Positions 1-5,073 of a DNA stretch of 28,897 bases are shown in pieces. Source of the stretch: a virus; the IMG/VR virus record IMGVR_UViG_3300030060_002610, positions 1-28,897 of that record. One strand, written 5' to 3'. The position numbers and the translations under genes were made by a program. Position 1 is the first letter of the stretch. Each line of letters begins with the position of its first letter. The notes beneath the pieces are model-generated. The model was not told the DNA's origin and ran no database searches. It was given only the letters and a program-made list of their open reading frames with translations.

Positions 1-3
1 CGT

Positions 4-26
4 TAGGCCATGTCCCCTTTGGCCTA
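4..26. repeat. Short inverted repeat at left edge
   Basis: TAGGCCA at 4-10 is matched by TGGCCTA at 20-26, with a 9-base loop. It lies downstream of the leftward HTH gene and could form a 7-bp RNA stem. No T-run follows, and the window ends before its context can be judged. Confidence 0.4.
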
Positions 27-45
27 GCTCACTCCTAAGTGAAAT

Positions 46-76
46 CCCTCTCTGGTGTTGGTCGCACCAGAGGGGG
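46..76 (-). terminator. Stable stem-loop after the leftward early operon
   Basis: The arms at 46-57 and 65-76 pair as 8 perfect base pairs (CTCTGGTG/CACCAGAG), one G-T wobble and three more G-C pairs, around a 7-base loop. It begins 11 bases beyond the stop of the HTH gene. No run of T follows on the minus strand, so it is either a weak terminator or an mRNA 3'-end or processing hairpin. A second inverted repeat lies at 4-26. No open reading frame of useful length starts in 1-87. Confidence 0.45.
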
Positions 77-87
77 GTTACCTCTGC

Positions 88-489
88 TTACCCATCCATT
101 CTATATGGATCGTAAGGTGTATCACGGCTCTCTTGCGAGGCTTCTTGTGGCTCAGACAGCGTGACCGTCTCTGCCATGCCACTAGCGTGCGCCACTACCT
201 CTACCTCTACCGGCACTATGTCCTGCAACCTTGTGCTTACCTTTTCGGTTACAGGCTCTTGCACAGAGTAGCCGCCGAGCTTTACAAAGTCCTCGACCGA
301 CATATGAAATAAATCCGCAAGCTGGTTTACCCTGCTGTATTTCATGTCAGACCACTGTCGCCAGCGACTTACCTGTATCGGCCCTACGCCAGTGCTTTCT
401 GCGACTTGCCCATTAGTCATACCGGTGAGCTTTTGCGCCATGCGTAAACTTTGCCCGATATTAAAAGGGGATATCATCTTCTGGTACAT
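88..489 (-). CDS. Cro/CI-like (XRE) helix-turn-helix protein
   Basis: This 133-residue protein carries a Cro/CI-type HTH at about residues 10-72. A helix around TNGQVAESTGV is followed by a recognition-like helix PIQVSRWRQW and then a LADLFHMSVEDFVKLGG tail typical of the XRE fold. The C-terminal half is acidic and low in structure, and I do not recognise it. The chosen ATG is preceded by GAGAAGG, so it overlaps the ssb stop by 29 bases; an internal ATG at 477 is the alternative. It is the last gene of the leftward operon and could repress one or both of the divergent promoters at 3120-3190, which is inference. It lacks the peptidase domain of lambda-type CI repressors, so it is not evidence of lysogeny. 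Confidence 0.8.
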   Translation of the reverse strand: MYQKMISPFNIGQSLRMAQKLTGMTNGQVAESTGVGPIQVSRWRQWSDMKYSRVNQLADLFHMSVEDFVKLGGYSVQEPVTEKVSTRLQDIVPVEVEVVAHASGMAETVTLSEPQEASQESRDTPYDPYRMDG

Positions 490-874
490 CTGTTGCCTTC
501 TCCTCTACAGTTGCTGGCGCATCGGGTTCTGCTGTGTCTCGCCTTGCGCCTAATAAAACAATTTGCTTAACATTAATATCAGTGCGGTAATGTTTAACCC
601 CACCGTCATCCCATGAACGCGTTTTGAGTGCGCCCTCTGCATAGAGCTTGTCACCCTTAGCCACTCTGCCGTACACCACTTCAGCCAGCGCGTCGAAAAA
701 AACAAGTCTGTGCCATTCGGTAACGTCCTCTGACTTTTGCGTTTCCTTGTTGTACCTGTAGCCAGTGGTAGCAAGACTGCACGTAACGATGGTGGCCCCT
801 GCTTGCGTCACACGCTTCTCTGGTGCCCCGCCCACATTACCTAGCAAAGTTACTTTATTGATGCCTTTAGCCAT
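461..874 (-). CDS. ssb: Single-stranded DNA-binding protein (SSB)
   Basis: The 137-residue protein has a standard bacterial-type OB fold: start MAKGINKVTLLGNVG, central TEWHRLVFFDALAEVV, then a VAKGDKLYAEGALKTRSW strand pair. A short linker leads to the acidic tip DDIPF, which in SSBs docks partner enzymes. It coats single-stranded DNA during replication and recombination. It overlaps the putative annealing protein by 8 bases and is preceded by a GAGGG ribosome site. Placement beside an annealing protein suggests a phage recombination unit. The family call is firm. Confidence 0.96.
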   Translation of the reverse strand: MAKGINKVTLLGNVGGAPEKRVTQAGATIVTCSLATTGYRYNKETQKSEDVTEWHRLVFFDALAEVVYGRVAKGDKLYAEGALKTRSWDDGGVKHYRTDINVKQIVLLGARRDTAEPDAPATVEEKATDVPEDDIPF

Positions 875-1613
875 CTATGCCACCCTCCGCTTCTTGCTCT
901 TTGAGAAGTGCCTTTATTGTTTCTTTTGTAGGCGCATCTAACCTCGCCCAGACACTGGCCTTGCCGTTGGTGTATACCGATATTTCATCGACGAGCTGGC
1001 TCACGCCAATGCTATCGCCATTACCCGCCACACGCTCTAGCTCTACAGCATACTGGTCTATTTTTTCGTTACCGTGCGCTATCTTCTCGTTCACCTCTTT
1101 CTTGAGCGCCACCTTACTACCTTTCGGCCCACAACTGAAGTAGAAAGCTTGCTCACTTTCGTCAAGAACCTCAAACCATTCTTTAAATTCTAACGGTGTA
1201 AGGCAATGCAATAGCTGTTGCAATACGGCGTATGAGCGCGCCTTTGATTCTAGCTCTACCTGTTGGAGTATTGCATTGCCAACCTCGTCGGCAGAAGCAT
1301 ACTCATCGCTACCCGAGTAACCCATGCTCGCCAACGCCCTACCAATCGCCGATGTTTCGCAGTTTTCTAAAAAAGATGTGCTATTAACTTTCGACCGAGG
1401 GTCTGTGCGCACCTCTCTCGCTAAACCACTGCCAACCTCTTTACCATCTGGCGATGTAATAACGCATCTCACCACCGCAGTGTCTGCATCGCAAAGAGAC
1501 TTAATGGGGGTAGTGTGAATGCCCCACCCTAAACCATGCGTCTCGCGGAAATCTCTAACGCGTGCCGCTACCGTTTTGTACTGCTTACCGTGAATAGGAA
1601 CGTAATCACTCAT
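867..1613 (-). CDS. Putative single-strand annealing (ERF/Rad52-like) recombination protein
   Basis: This 248-residue protein has an N-terminal domain (about 1-125) with the motif ENCETSAIGRALASMGY near residue 85. The motif is shared by a widespread phage family usually linked to ERF/Rad52-type single-strand annealing proteins. A conserved pattern of VAARVRDFRETHG, a central GSGLAREVRTDP strand and the ASADEV end of the domain also fit. The C-terminal half is helical and charged, and I cannot assign it. The ATG at 1613 is chosen over a TTG at 1619; it overlaps the preceding stop by 8 bases. The ssb gene follows directly, which supports a recombination role. The exact superfamily is inference from motif memory. 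Confidence 0.7.
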   Translation of the reverse strand: MSDYVPIHGKQYKTVAARVRDFRETHGLGWGIHTTPIKSLCDADTAVVRCVITSPDGKEVGSGLAREVRTDPRSKVNSTSFLENCETSAIGRALASMGYSGSDEYASADEVGNAILQQVELESKARSYAVLQQLLHCLTPLEFKEWFEVLDESEQAFYFSCGPKGSKVALKKEVNEKIAHGNEKIDQYAVELERVAGNGDSIGVSQLVDEISVYTNGKASVWARLDAPTKETIKALLKEQEAEGGIDG

Positions 1614-1776
1614 TTGCAAGATGCTCCTCTACCAGCTTTGCCATGTTCTCTGGCAAATCCTCTACGTCCACAATCTGAAAGCCGGCGGGGGAGTAGACCC
1701 CTACCCGCCCATCTTCTCTAACTTGTAAGGTTAGCTTTCCCCCACCTTCTACTTCGATGTATTTGTCGCGGCTCAT
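1606..1776 (-). CDS. Small 56-residue protein of unknown function
   Basis: A 57-codon frame starts at an ATG that overlaps the upstream stop as ATGA and ends in TGA overlapping the start of the annealing-protein gene. The product begins MSRDKYIEVEGGGKLTLQV and contains a short beta-rich stretch (REDGRVGVYSPAGFQIVD) followed by an acidic helix LPENMAKLVEEHL. Its tight fit between two coupled genes, with no spare bases, is the main evidence that it is real. I do not recognise the family. Confidence 0.75.
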   Translation of the reverse strand: MSRDKYIEVEGGGKLTLQVREDGRVGVYSPAGFQIVDVEDLPENMAKLVEEHLANE

Positions 1777-2237
1777 GCTTTGCCCTCCTCTGTTACACTA
1801 GGGGCGGCAATGTCTAGCACGTGCGGCATATCTAACCAGAGCCAATGCTTTACACACTCCACGGCCTTCTGGTTGTCGCCACCAATGTGAAACTCTATTT
1901 CGGCGTTACTGCGCACCATTGCACCACCGTCGTAATGTTTCCAATCGTAGACAGTGGCCCTGACACTTTCGATAGGCTCCTCTGTTTCTGGGTCGACCAG
2001 TACAAACTTTAAATCCCAACCGTGGCTGACTTTATCGTCAGCAGAGTCGCGGTAGGTTTCTTCGCCAAAAACGCTTACCAGATCGCTGTACCGCGCCGTG
2101 ATATACCCTTGCAGGCAACACCCGTTGCTGTTGTCGTCTGCGGGTAGCCGCACGATAATTGCGTCACCTACGCTAAGGGGCGGTCTAGGTAGATGCCCAT
2201 TCTGAAGGTCGTAAACGTGCTGTCCCATCTTGCTCAT
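1773..2237 (-). CDS. Hypothetical phage protein (154 residues)
   Basis: An acidic soluble protein with no signal peptide or membrane segment. It has a beta-rich N-terminal half (SVGDAIIVRLPADD, LQGYITARYSDLVSVFG), a middle with YRDSADDKVSHGWDLKFVLVDPETEEP, and a Trp-rich C-terminal portion (CVKHWLWLDMPHVLDIA). It is preceded by AAGGGGA. An in-frame ATG three codons later (2228) is an alternative start. Its stop overlaps the next start as ATGA, so it belongs to the leftward early operon. I do not recognise a family and assign no function. Confidence 0.75.
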   Translation of the reverse strand: MSKMGQHVYDLQNGHLPRPPLSVGDAIIVRLPADDNSNGCCLQGYITARYSDLVSVFGEETYRDSADDKVSHGWDLKFVLVDPETEEPIESVRATVYDWKHYDGGAMVRSNAEIEFHIGGDNQKAVECVKHWLWLDMPHVLDIAAPSVTEEGKA

Positions 2238-2311
2238 ACTTTTTTCCCCTTGGTTTAGCCTCGTGGCTTAGATGTTAACATTGTCGGCTATTACGCCGCA
2301 GTTGTAAAGTG

Positions 2312-2584
2312 CTATTCGCCCATATTGTCTAGGGCATAATCTCGCTGTAGGTCCTGCACAATGTCCCAGCAATTCTCGCAGTACCGTGTCGGGTTGTCCT
2401 CTAGGGTATAGGTCTTGCCCCTTACATTAGCTTGGCAACTATCGCAATATGCTAGTGCTTCCCATTCTGCCGTTGACGGCTCAACGCATAAAGCAGGCGC
2501 TGGTCTAACGGGCCACGGTTGCGTAGTGATTGGTGACCAACCACCCACGCAGTTTTTGTACCAACCAAAAATTTGTTTTTTCAT
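2312..2584 (-). CDS. Small zinc-ribbon-like protein
   Basis: This 90-residue protein has two CxxC pairs near its C-terminus, CDSCQ and CENCW, about 21 residues apart. The spacing is typical of a treble-clef or zinc-ribbon fold that binds one zinc ion. The N-terminal half is Trp/Pro-rich (FGWYKNCVGGWSPITTQPW). The ATG overlaps the upstream stop as ATGA. Such small zinc proteins in phage early operons often bind nucleic acid or host proteins, but nothing here shows which. The 74 bases that follow (2238-2311) contain no gene, only the ribosome site of the next one. Confidence 0.75.
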   Translation of the reverse strand: MKKQIFGWYKNCVGGWSPITTQPWPVRPAPALCVEPSTAEWEALAYCDSCQANVRGKTYTLEDNPTRYCENCWDIVQDLQRDYALDNMGE

Positions 2585-2889
2585 GCTAGGCCATGCTCCT
2601 CAAAAAAGTCGGCTACGTCCATGCCATTGGTTATTTTGTACCCACCCCATCTCGCAGAGTGGACGCGCTCTATTTCTACCAACTCATGTACCACTGGCGT
2701 GCCGTGCATTTCGCTAATGTCGCGGTGATGCCAAACGTCATAGAGCAATGCAACATCGGTGTGGTCTACCTCTAAGGTGATATGGCGGTCATCGTCTATG
2801 TCGATAATTTCTGCGCCAGTGTCCTCAAAGGTTTCTTGGTCGTGGTATGCAATGGCGTTGTCCACTGCAATGCGGATTAGTACATTCAT
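2581..2889 (-). CDS. Hypothetical acidic early protein (102 residues)
   Basis: The start is set at the ATG at 2889, which overlaps the preceding stop as ATGA; an open frame continues to 2955 but would overlap the upstream gene by 70 bases. The protein begins MNVLIRIAVDNAIAYHDQE, is rich in Asp/Glu/His and ends MDVADFFEEHGLA. A beta-strand-rich core (GAEIIDIDDDRHITLEVDHTD) suggests a compact soluble domain. No motif that I recognise is present. Its stop overlaps the zinc-ribbon gene as ATGA. Confidence 0.75.
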   Translation of the reverse strand: MNVLIRIAVDNAIAYHDQETFEDTGAEIIDIDDDRHITLEVDHTDVALLYDVWHHRDISEMHGTPVVHELVEIERVHSARWGGYKITNGMDVADFFEEHGLA

Positions 2890-3080
2890 GCCGGTTGGCC
2901 CTCTTGTAATCGCGTGACTTGCTCTAGCGTGAGCTTTTGCGAATCGTTGCACCACTGGCTGACTTGCTGGTCTGTGGCGTGGTCATAAATAACCTCTACC
3001 GCTTCGCCGATGGCAATGGTAGTCGGCATACGATCACCAGTGGCCTTGTGGTAGCAGTAAAGCATTTGCTTGCGGTCCAT
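2886..3080 (-). CDS. First gene of leftward early operon (64 residues, unknown)
   Basis: A 64-residue soluble protein starting MDRKQMLYCYHKATGDRMP and ending in a helical tail QKLTLEQVTRLQEGQ. It is the promoter-proximal gene, with an AAGGGGT ribosome site about 5 bases before the ATG and the promoter at 3125-3153 upstream. Its leader, about 37 bases long, contains the 16-bp parS-like palindrome. I do not recognise the family. Confidence 0.75.
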   Translation of the reverse strand: MDRKQMLYCYHKATGDRMPTTIAIGEAVEVIYDHATDQQVSQWCNDSQKLTLEQVTRLQEGQPA

Positions 3081-3093
3081 GTGTTACCCCTTG

Positions 3094-3109
3094 TGTTCTA
3101 CGTGGAACA
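3094..3109. promoter_or_regulatory. parS-like 16-bp palindrome (candidate operator)
   Basis: TGTTCTACGTGGAACA is a palindrome with one mismatched pair. It differs by one base (T for C at position 6) from TGTTCCACGTGGAACA, a form of the chromosomal parS site bound by ParB/Spo0J. It sits in the leader of the leftward operon, about +9 to +24 from the predicted start of transcription. It is flanked by direct copies of GTTACCC at 3083-3089 and 3110-3116. It could be a host ParB site or simply the operator of a phage repressor. Confidence 0.5.
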
Positions 3110-3124
3110 GTTACCCTATTTGCC

Positions 3125-3153
3125 ATTTTACTAACCCTATGGGCTAATGTAAA
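3125..3153 (-). promoter_or_regulatory. Sigma70-type promoter for the leftward early operon
   Basis: On the minus strand TTTACA (3148-3153) and TAAAAT (3125-3130) each match the sigma70 consensus in 5 of 6 positions and are separated by exactly 17 bases. Transcription would start near 3118 and drive the genes from 3080 to 88. Confidence 0.75.
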
Positions 3154-3160
3154 GGCCTTT
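3151..3160. promoter_or_regulatory. Perfect 10-bp palindrome between divergent -35 boxes
   Basis: AAAGGCCTTT lies between the two divergent promoters. It overlaps three bases of the leftward -35 box and abuts the rightward one. It is a candidate operator that could control both directions at once; this is inferred from position and symmetry only. Confidence 0.4.
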
Positions 3161-3190
3161 TTGCCCTGTACTTAACCATAGTGGTATAGT
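3161..3190 (+). promoter_or_regulatory. Extended -10 promoter for the rightward operon
   Basis: TATAGT at 3185-3190 (5 of 6 consensus) is preceded by TGG, giving an extended -10 element. TTGCCC at 3161-3166 is a weak -35 at 18-bp spacing. Transcription would start near 3197. Confidence 0.65.
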
Positions 3191-3204
3191 ACGATTGTCA
3201 TATC

Positions 3205-3220
3205 GGCAGGGGGTCCTGCC
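3205..3220 (+). promoter_or_regulatory. 5'-leader hairpin of rightward transcript
   Basis: GGCAGG at 3205-3210 pairs perfectly with CCTGCC at 3215-3220 around a GGGT loop. It starts about 8 bases after the predicted transcription start and ends before the GGGGAGG ribosome site at 3231-3237. It could stabilise the mRNA 5' end. Confidence 0.5.
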
Positions 3221-3242
3221 AGCAACCAAGGGGAGGTACCAA

Positions 3243-3647
3243 ATGCACTACTGCTACAACACAGGCGGCCAAGAGGCGCACAGATCACTCAAGGGTGGTT
3301 ACTGCGGCGTCAGGGCTCTAGTCATTGCACATCCAGACTTGCAATGGCCAGAGGCCGAGGCATGGCTCAAGTCCTACACCCAGCGCGGCAAGGCGGGTAA
3401 CCGCAAGCTCTGCAAGGGTATCTACAAAGAGGACTACAGCGCCGCCTTAGCAGACCTCGGTTGGGTATGGTGCCAAGCACCTACCTTCACAGGCCGCAAG
3501 GCCAGAGCCGCCGACCTCGCAGACGAAGGCATAGTCATCGCTCGGCAGGCCGGTCACTACACCGCAGTGGTAGATGGCGTCATCAACGACATCTGGGATT
3601 GCTCACACAAGATGGTGTACGGCTTCTGGCGCTACGAGCACGGCTAA
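3243..3647 (+). CDS. Papain-like Cys-His protein (putative cysteine peptidase/transglutaminase fold)
   Basis: The 134-residue protein shows the signature of compact papain-like enzymes. A nucleophile-type Cys stands at the head of a helix (GGYCGVRALVIA, Cys21), and a C-terminal block GHYTAVVDGVINDIWD supplies His105 and an acidic partner, Asp116 or Asp119. The block ends with the GFWRY strand. Similar small phage proteins exist, but substrates are unknown. The ATG at 3243 is chosen because a strong GGGGAGG lies 5 bases upstream and because the longer frame, from a TTG at 3195, would begin before the predicted transcript does. It is the first gene of the rightward operon, so it may be made early and act on host proteins, which is inference. 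Confidence 0.7.
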   Translation: MHYCYNTGGQEAHRSLKGGYCGVRALVIAHPDLQWPEAEAWLKSYTQRGKAGNRKLCKGIYKEDYSAALADLGWVWCQAPTFTGRKARAADLADEGIVIARQAGHYTAVVDGVINDIWDCSHKMVYGFWRYEHG

Positions 3648-3653
3648 ACCCAC

Positions 3654-3669
3654 GCGCCCTTCGGGGCGC
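3654..3669 (+). terminator. UUCG-capped hairpin between genes
   Basis: GCGCCC (3654-3659), loop TTCG and GGGCGC (3664-3669) form a 6-bp GC-only stem closed by the ultra-stable cUUCGg tetraloop. Only TTCTT follows, so it is more likely an attenuator or mRNA-stability element than a full terminator. It falls 6 bases after the stop at 3647 and just before the next ribosome site. Confidence 0.6.
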
Positions 3670-3685
3670 TTCTTAGGAGACCAGC

Positions 3686-3895
3686 ATGAATATCAATGAG
3701 CTAGACAAAGAGACAGCGGCCAAGTTAGGGCTTGCCTTAGAGCACAAGAAGGCAACACGCCCGCCGCGCAAATCCAAGATGCGCAAAGACTCAGCGCGGT
3801 CCCATGCCATCAAGGTTCTTAACACCGTGGCCAACCTCACCCAAGCAGAGCGCAAACAAGTGCTTGCCTTGGCGCAACGTCTCAACGAGGTGTAG
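3686..3895 (+). CDS. Small basic hypothetical protein (69 residues)
   Basis: A helical, strongly basic protein: MNINELDKETAAKLGLAL, then a Lys/Arg-rich segment (KKATRPPRKSKMRKDSARSH), then a C-terminal helix LTQAERKQVLALAQRLNEV. It has AGGAGA 6 bases upstream. The basic centre suggests nucleic-acid or protein binding, but no family is recognised. It is the second gene of the rightward operon and is separated from the first by a UUCG hairpin. Confidence 0.75.
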   Translation: MNINELDKETAAKLGLALEHKKATRPPRKSKMRKDSARSHAIKVLNTVANLTQAERKQVLALAQRLNEV

Positions 3896-3897
3896 CC

Positions 3898-4440
3898 ATG
3901 GACTTCAAGATAGGCACAAGATGCGCTGGTTGGACTTGCAACAGCAACGGCATCGACCAGCACGGCATGAGCAAAAAGGATTTGGTTGACCACTGGCTTG
4001 CCGAGTCAGGCAAACTCAAAAAAGGTATGACCAAGAAACAGAGGCGCAAGGTTAAGCGGCTACTGCAACAACGTGTCGACCAGCTAGAGCAAGCCGAGGT
4101 CTGGTATTCGTCTGACGACCGTTACAAGGTTGTAAAGCAAACCCTACAGGTAGGTGATGGCCTTTGCCACAATGAAATGTTTAACGGCACCATCTGGCTG
4201 TCCATTCGCATAGACAATGGCGCAACCCACCTCACCGATTGGCGAGACTTTCAAGCAATCAAAAACGATCTATGCGGCGCGCACTTGCAAGCCGTAGAGA
4301 TTTACCCGCCAGAAGAAATGTTGCACGACACGGCTAATGTTTTTCATCTGTGGGTATTTCCGCCCACCATGCGCCTGCCGCTTGGCTGGCATGAGCGAGA
4401 CGTAGACTACACCGCATCAATAGAGCAAAGAGGGGAGTGA
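3898..4440 (+). CDS. DUF7694-type phage protein
   Basis: In this 180-residue protein the C-terminal half (about 97-165) matches the phage family I know as DUF7694. The matching blocks are GTIWLSIRIDNGATHLTDWRD, then IKNDLCGAHLQAVEIYPPEE, then LHDTANVFHLWVFP. The N-terminal half contains a Lys/Arg-rich helix (KKGMTKKQRRKVKRLLQQ, about 41-58). It starts 3 bases after the preceding stop with GAGGTG as ribosome site. The function of the family is unknown. The added basic N-terminus is not part of the usual domain and may bind nucleic acid. Confidence 0.8.
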   Translation: MDFKIGTRCAGWTCNSNGIDQHGMSKKDLVDHWLAESGKLKKGMTKKQRRKVKRLLQQRVDQLEQAEVWYSSDDRYKVVKQTLQVGDGLCHNEMFNGTIWLSIRIDNGATHLTDWRDFQAIKNDLCGAHLQAVEIYPPEEMLHDTANVFHLWVFPPTMRLPLGWHERDVDYTASIEQRGE

Positions 4441-4444
4441 GCGC

Positions 4445-4642
4445 ATGAAAGTAAAAATTGTTTTTGACATTAGCGACGACGACCGGCGCAACATCAACAA
4501 TTATTGGAATGGCTCGGGCAGATCGGCAAAGGCATCACACGCGGATGTAACGGATTTCATTCAAGGCCAGATAAGCACGCTTCTTGAAGCCATCAGCATG
4601 GATGATGATCAATCTGATCTTGATGTAGGAGGCGAGCAATAA
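4445..4642 (+). CDS. Small acidic hypothetical protein (65 residues)
   Basis: This short protein begins MKVKIVFDISDDDRRNINNY and has an amphipathic middle (VTDFIQGQISTLLEAISM) and an acidic tail (DDDQSDLDVGGEQ). GGGGAG of the upstream gene's last codons serves as ribosome site. It is the last clear gene of the rightward operon. I do not recognise it. Confidence 0.7.
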   Translation: MKVKIVFDISDDDRRNINNYWNGSGRSAKASHADVTDFIQGQISTLLEAISMDDDQSDLDVGGEQ

Positions 4643-4645
4643 AGA

Positions 4646-4723
4646 ATGCCTGACATACCAGAGTATGTACTGCCGCTGGTGCTAGTCACGGCGGCAAGTA
4701 TTTATTGCTTACTTTGTTTCTGA
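4646..4723 (+). CDS. Tiny membrane peptide (25 residues), tentative
   Basis: The frame MPDIPEYVLPLVLVTAASIY plus LLCF is almost entirely a single hydrophobic helix. AGGAGG lies at 4627-4632, 13 bases before the ATG, which is slightly long. It begins 3 bases after the preceding stop and runs into the convergent gene ending at 4709. It could be a membrane toxin-like or holin-like peptide, or chance. An inverted repeat TGCCGC/GCGGCA (4671-4696) lies within it. Confidence 0.4.
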   Translation: MPDIPEYVLPLVLVTAASIYCLLCF

Positions 4724-4882
4724 GTCAGGTGGCGGCGCACTCTCTGCTTCATACAATGCGGCTAGGATTTCATCATCCCTAGAGTGACCGTATTGCCAGA
4801 GCCAGCTTTTAGTTTCTTGGCGCGTAGCCTGACCCGCTTTACCATAATGGTAGTTTATTGCCCTTCGCAGTTTATCACTCAC
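4709..4882 (-). CDS. Small hypothetical protein at end of lysis cassette (57 residues)
   Basis: A longer frame is open to 5002, but that extension overlaps the membrane-protein gene at 4903-5073. The GTG at 4882 begins 20 bases after that gene's stop and gives VSDKLRRAINYHYGKAGQAT, followed by ETKSWLWQYGHSRDDEILAAL and an acidic tail. The protein is soluble and unrecognised. The start is a judgement from gene packing rather than a strong ribosome site. Confidence 0.6.
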   Translation of the reverse strand: MSDKLRRAINYHYGKAGQATRQETKSWLWQYGHSRDDEILAALYEAESAPPPDSETK

Positions 4883-4902
4883 GGCAAAAAGTATTTGCAC
4901 TC

Positions 4903-5073
4903 TCAAGAATACCGTTTCTGTATGCGCTTGAAAATTGCGTAAATCGACAAAACGTAAAACGCCAATATGCTCATGGGTATGCTGAGGTAAATCAAATCCC
5001 ACGGGTGCAAGGCCAAGATTTCCCAGACGCCATCAAGCGCAGACTCCACTTGATTAGCCGCGCACTCCTCCAT
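4903..5073 (-). CDS. Small single-span membrane protein beside endolysin
   Basis: A 56-residue frame whose ATG shares one base with the endolysin stop (TGATG). It has an N-terminal acidic amphipathic part (MEECAANQVESALDGVWEIL), one clear membrane helix (about 27-46, LIYLSIPMSILAFYVLSIYA) and a basic end (FKRIQKRYS) that should face the cytoplasm. Its position directly after the M15 peptidase suggests a lysis role such as a holin, antiholin or spanin-like partner. It has no lipobox, so it is not a typical outer-membrane spanin. It is easily missed because a longer false frame lies over it. Confidence 0.7.
   Translation of the reverse strand: MEECAANQVESALDGVWEILALHPWDLIYLSIPMSILAFYVLSIYAIFKRIQKRYS

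Noticed and set aside
88-489. Lysogeny repressor and temperate phage
   Set aside because: The HTH protein lacks a CI-type peptidase domain, and there is no integrase, excisionase or attachment site in the window.
3195-3242. TTG start 16 codons before the Cys-His protein
   Set aside because: It lies at or before the predicted transcription start and has no ribosome site; the ATG at 3243 has GGGGAGG.
4671-4696. Inverted repeat TGCCGC/GCGGCA as a bidirectional terminator
   Set aside because: The stem is 6 bp with a 14-base loop and no T run on either strand.
4883-5002. N-terminal extension of the gene ending at 4709
   Set aside because: It lies over the 56-residue membrane protein gene, has no ribosome site and does not look like a protein N-terminus; a GTG at 4882 fits the packing better.
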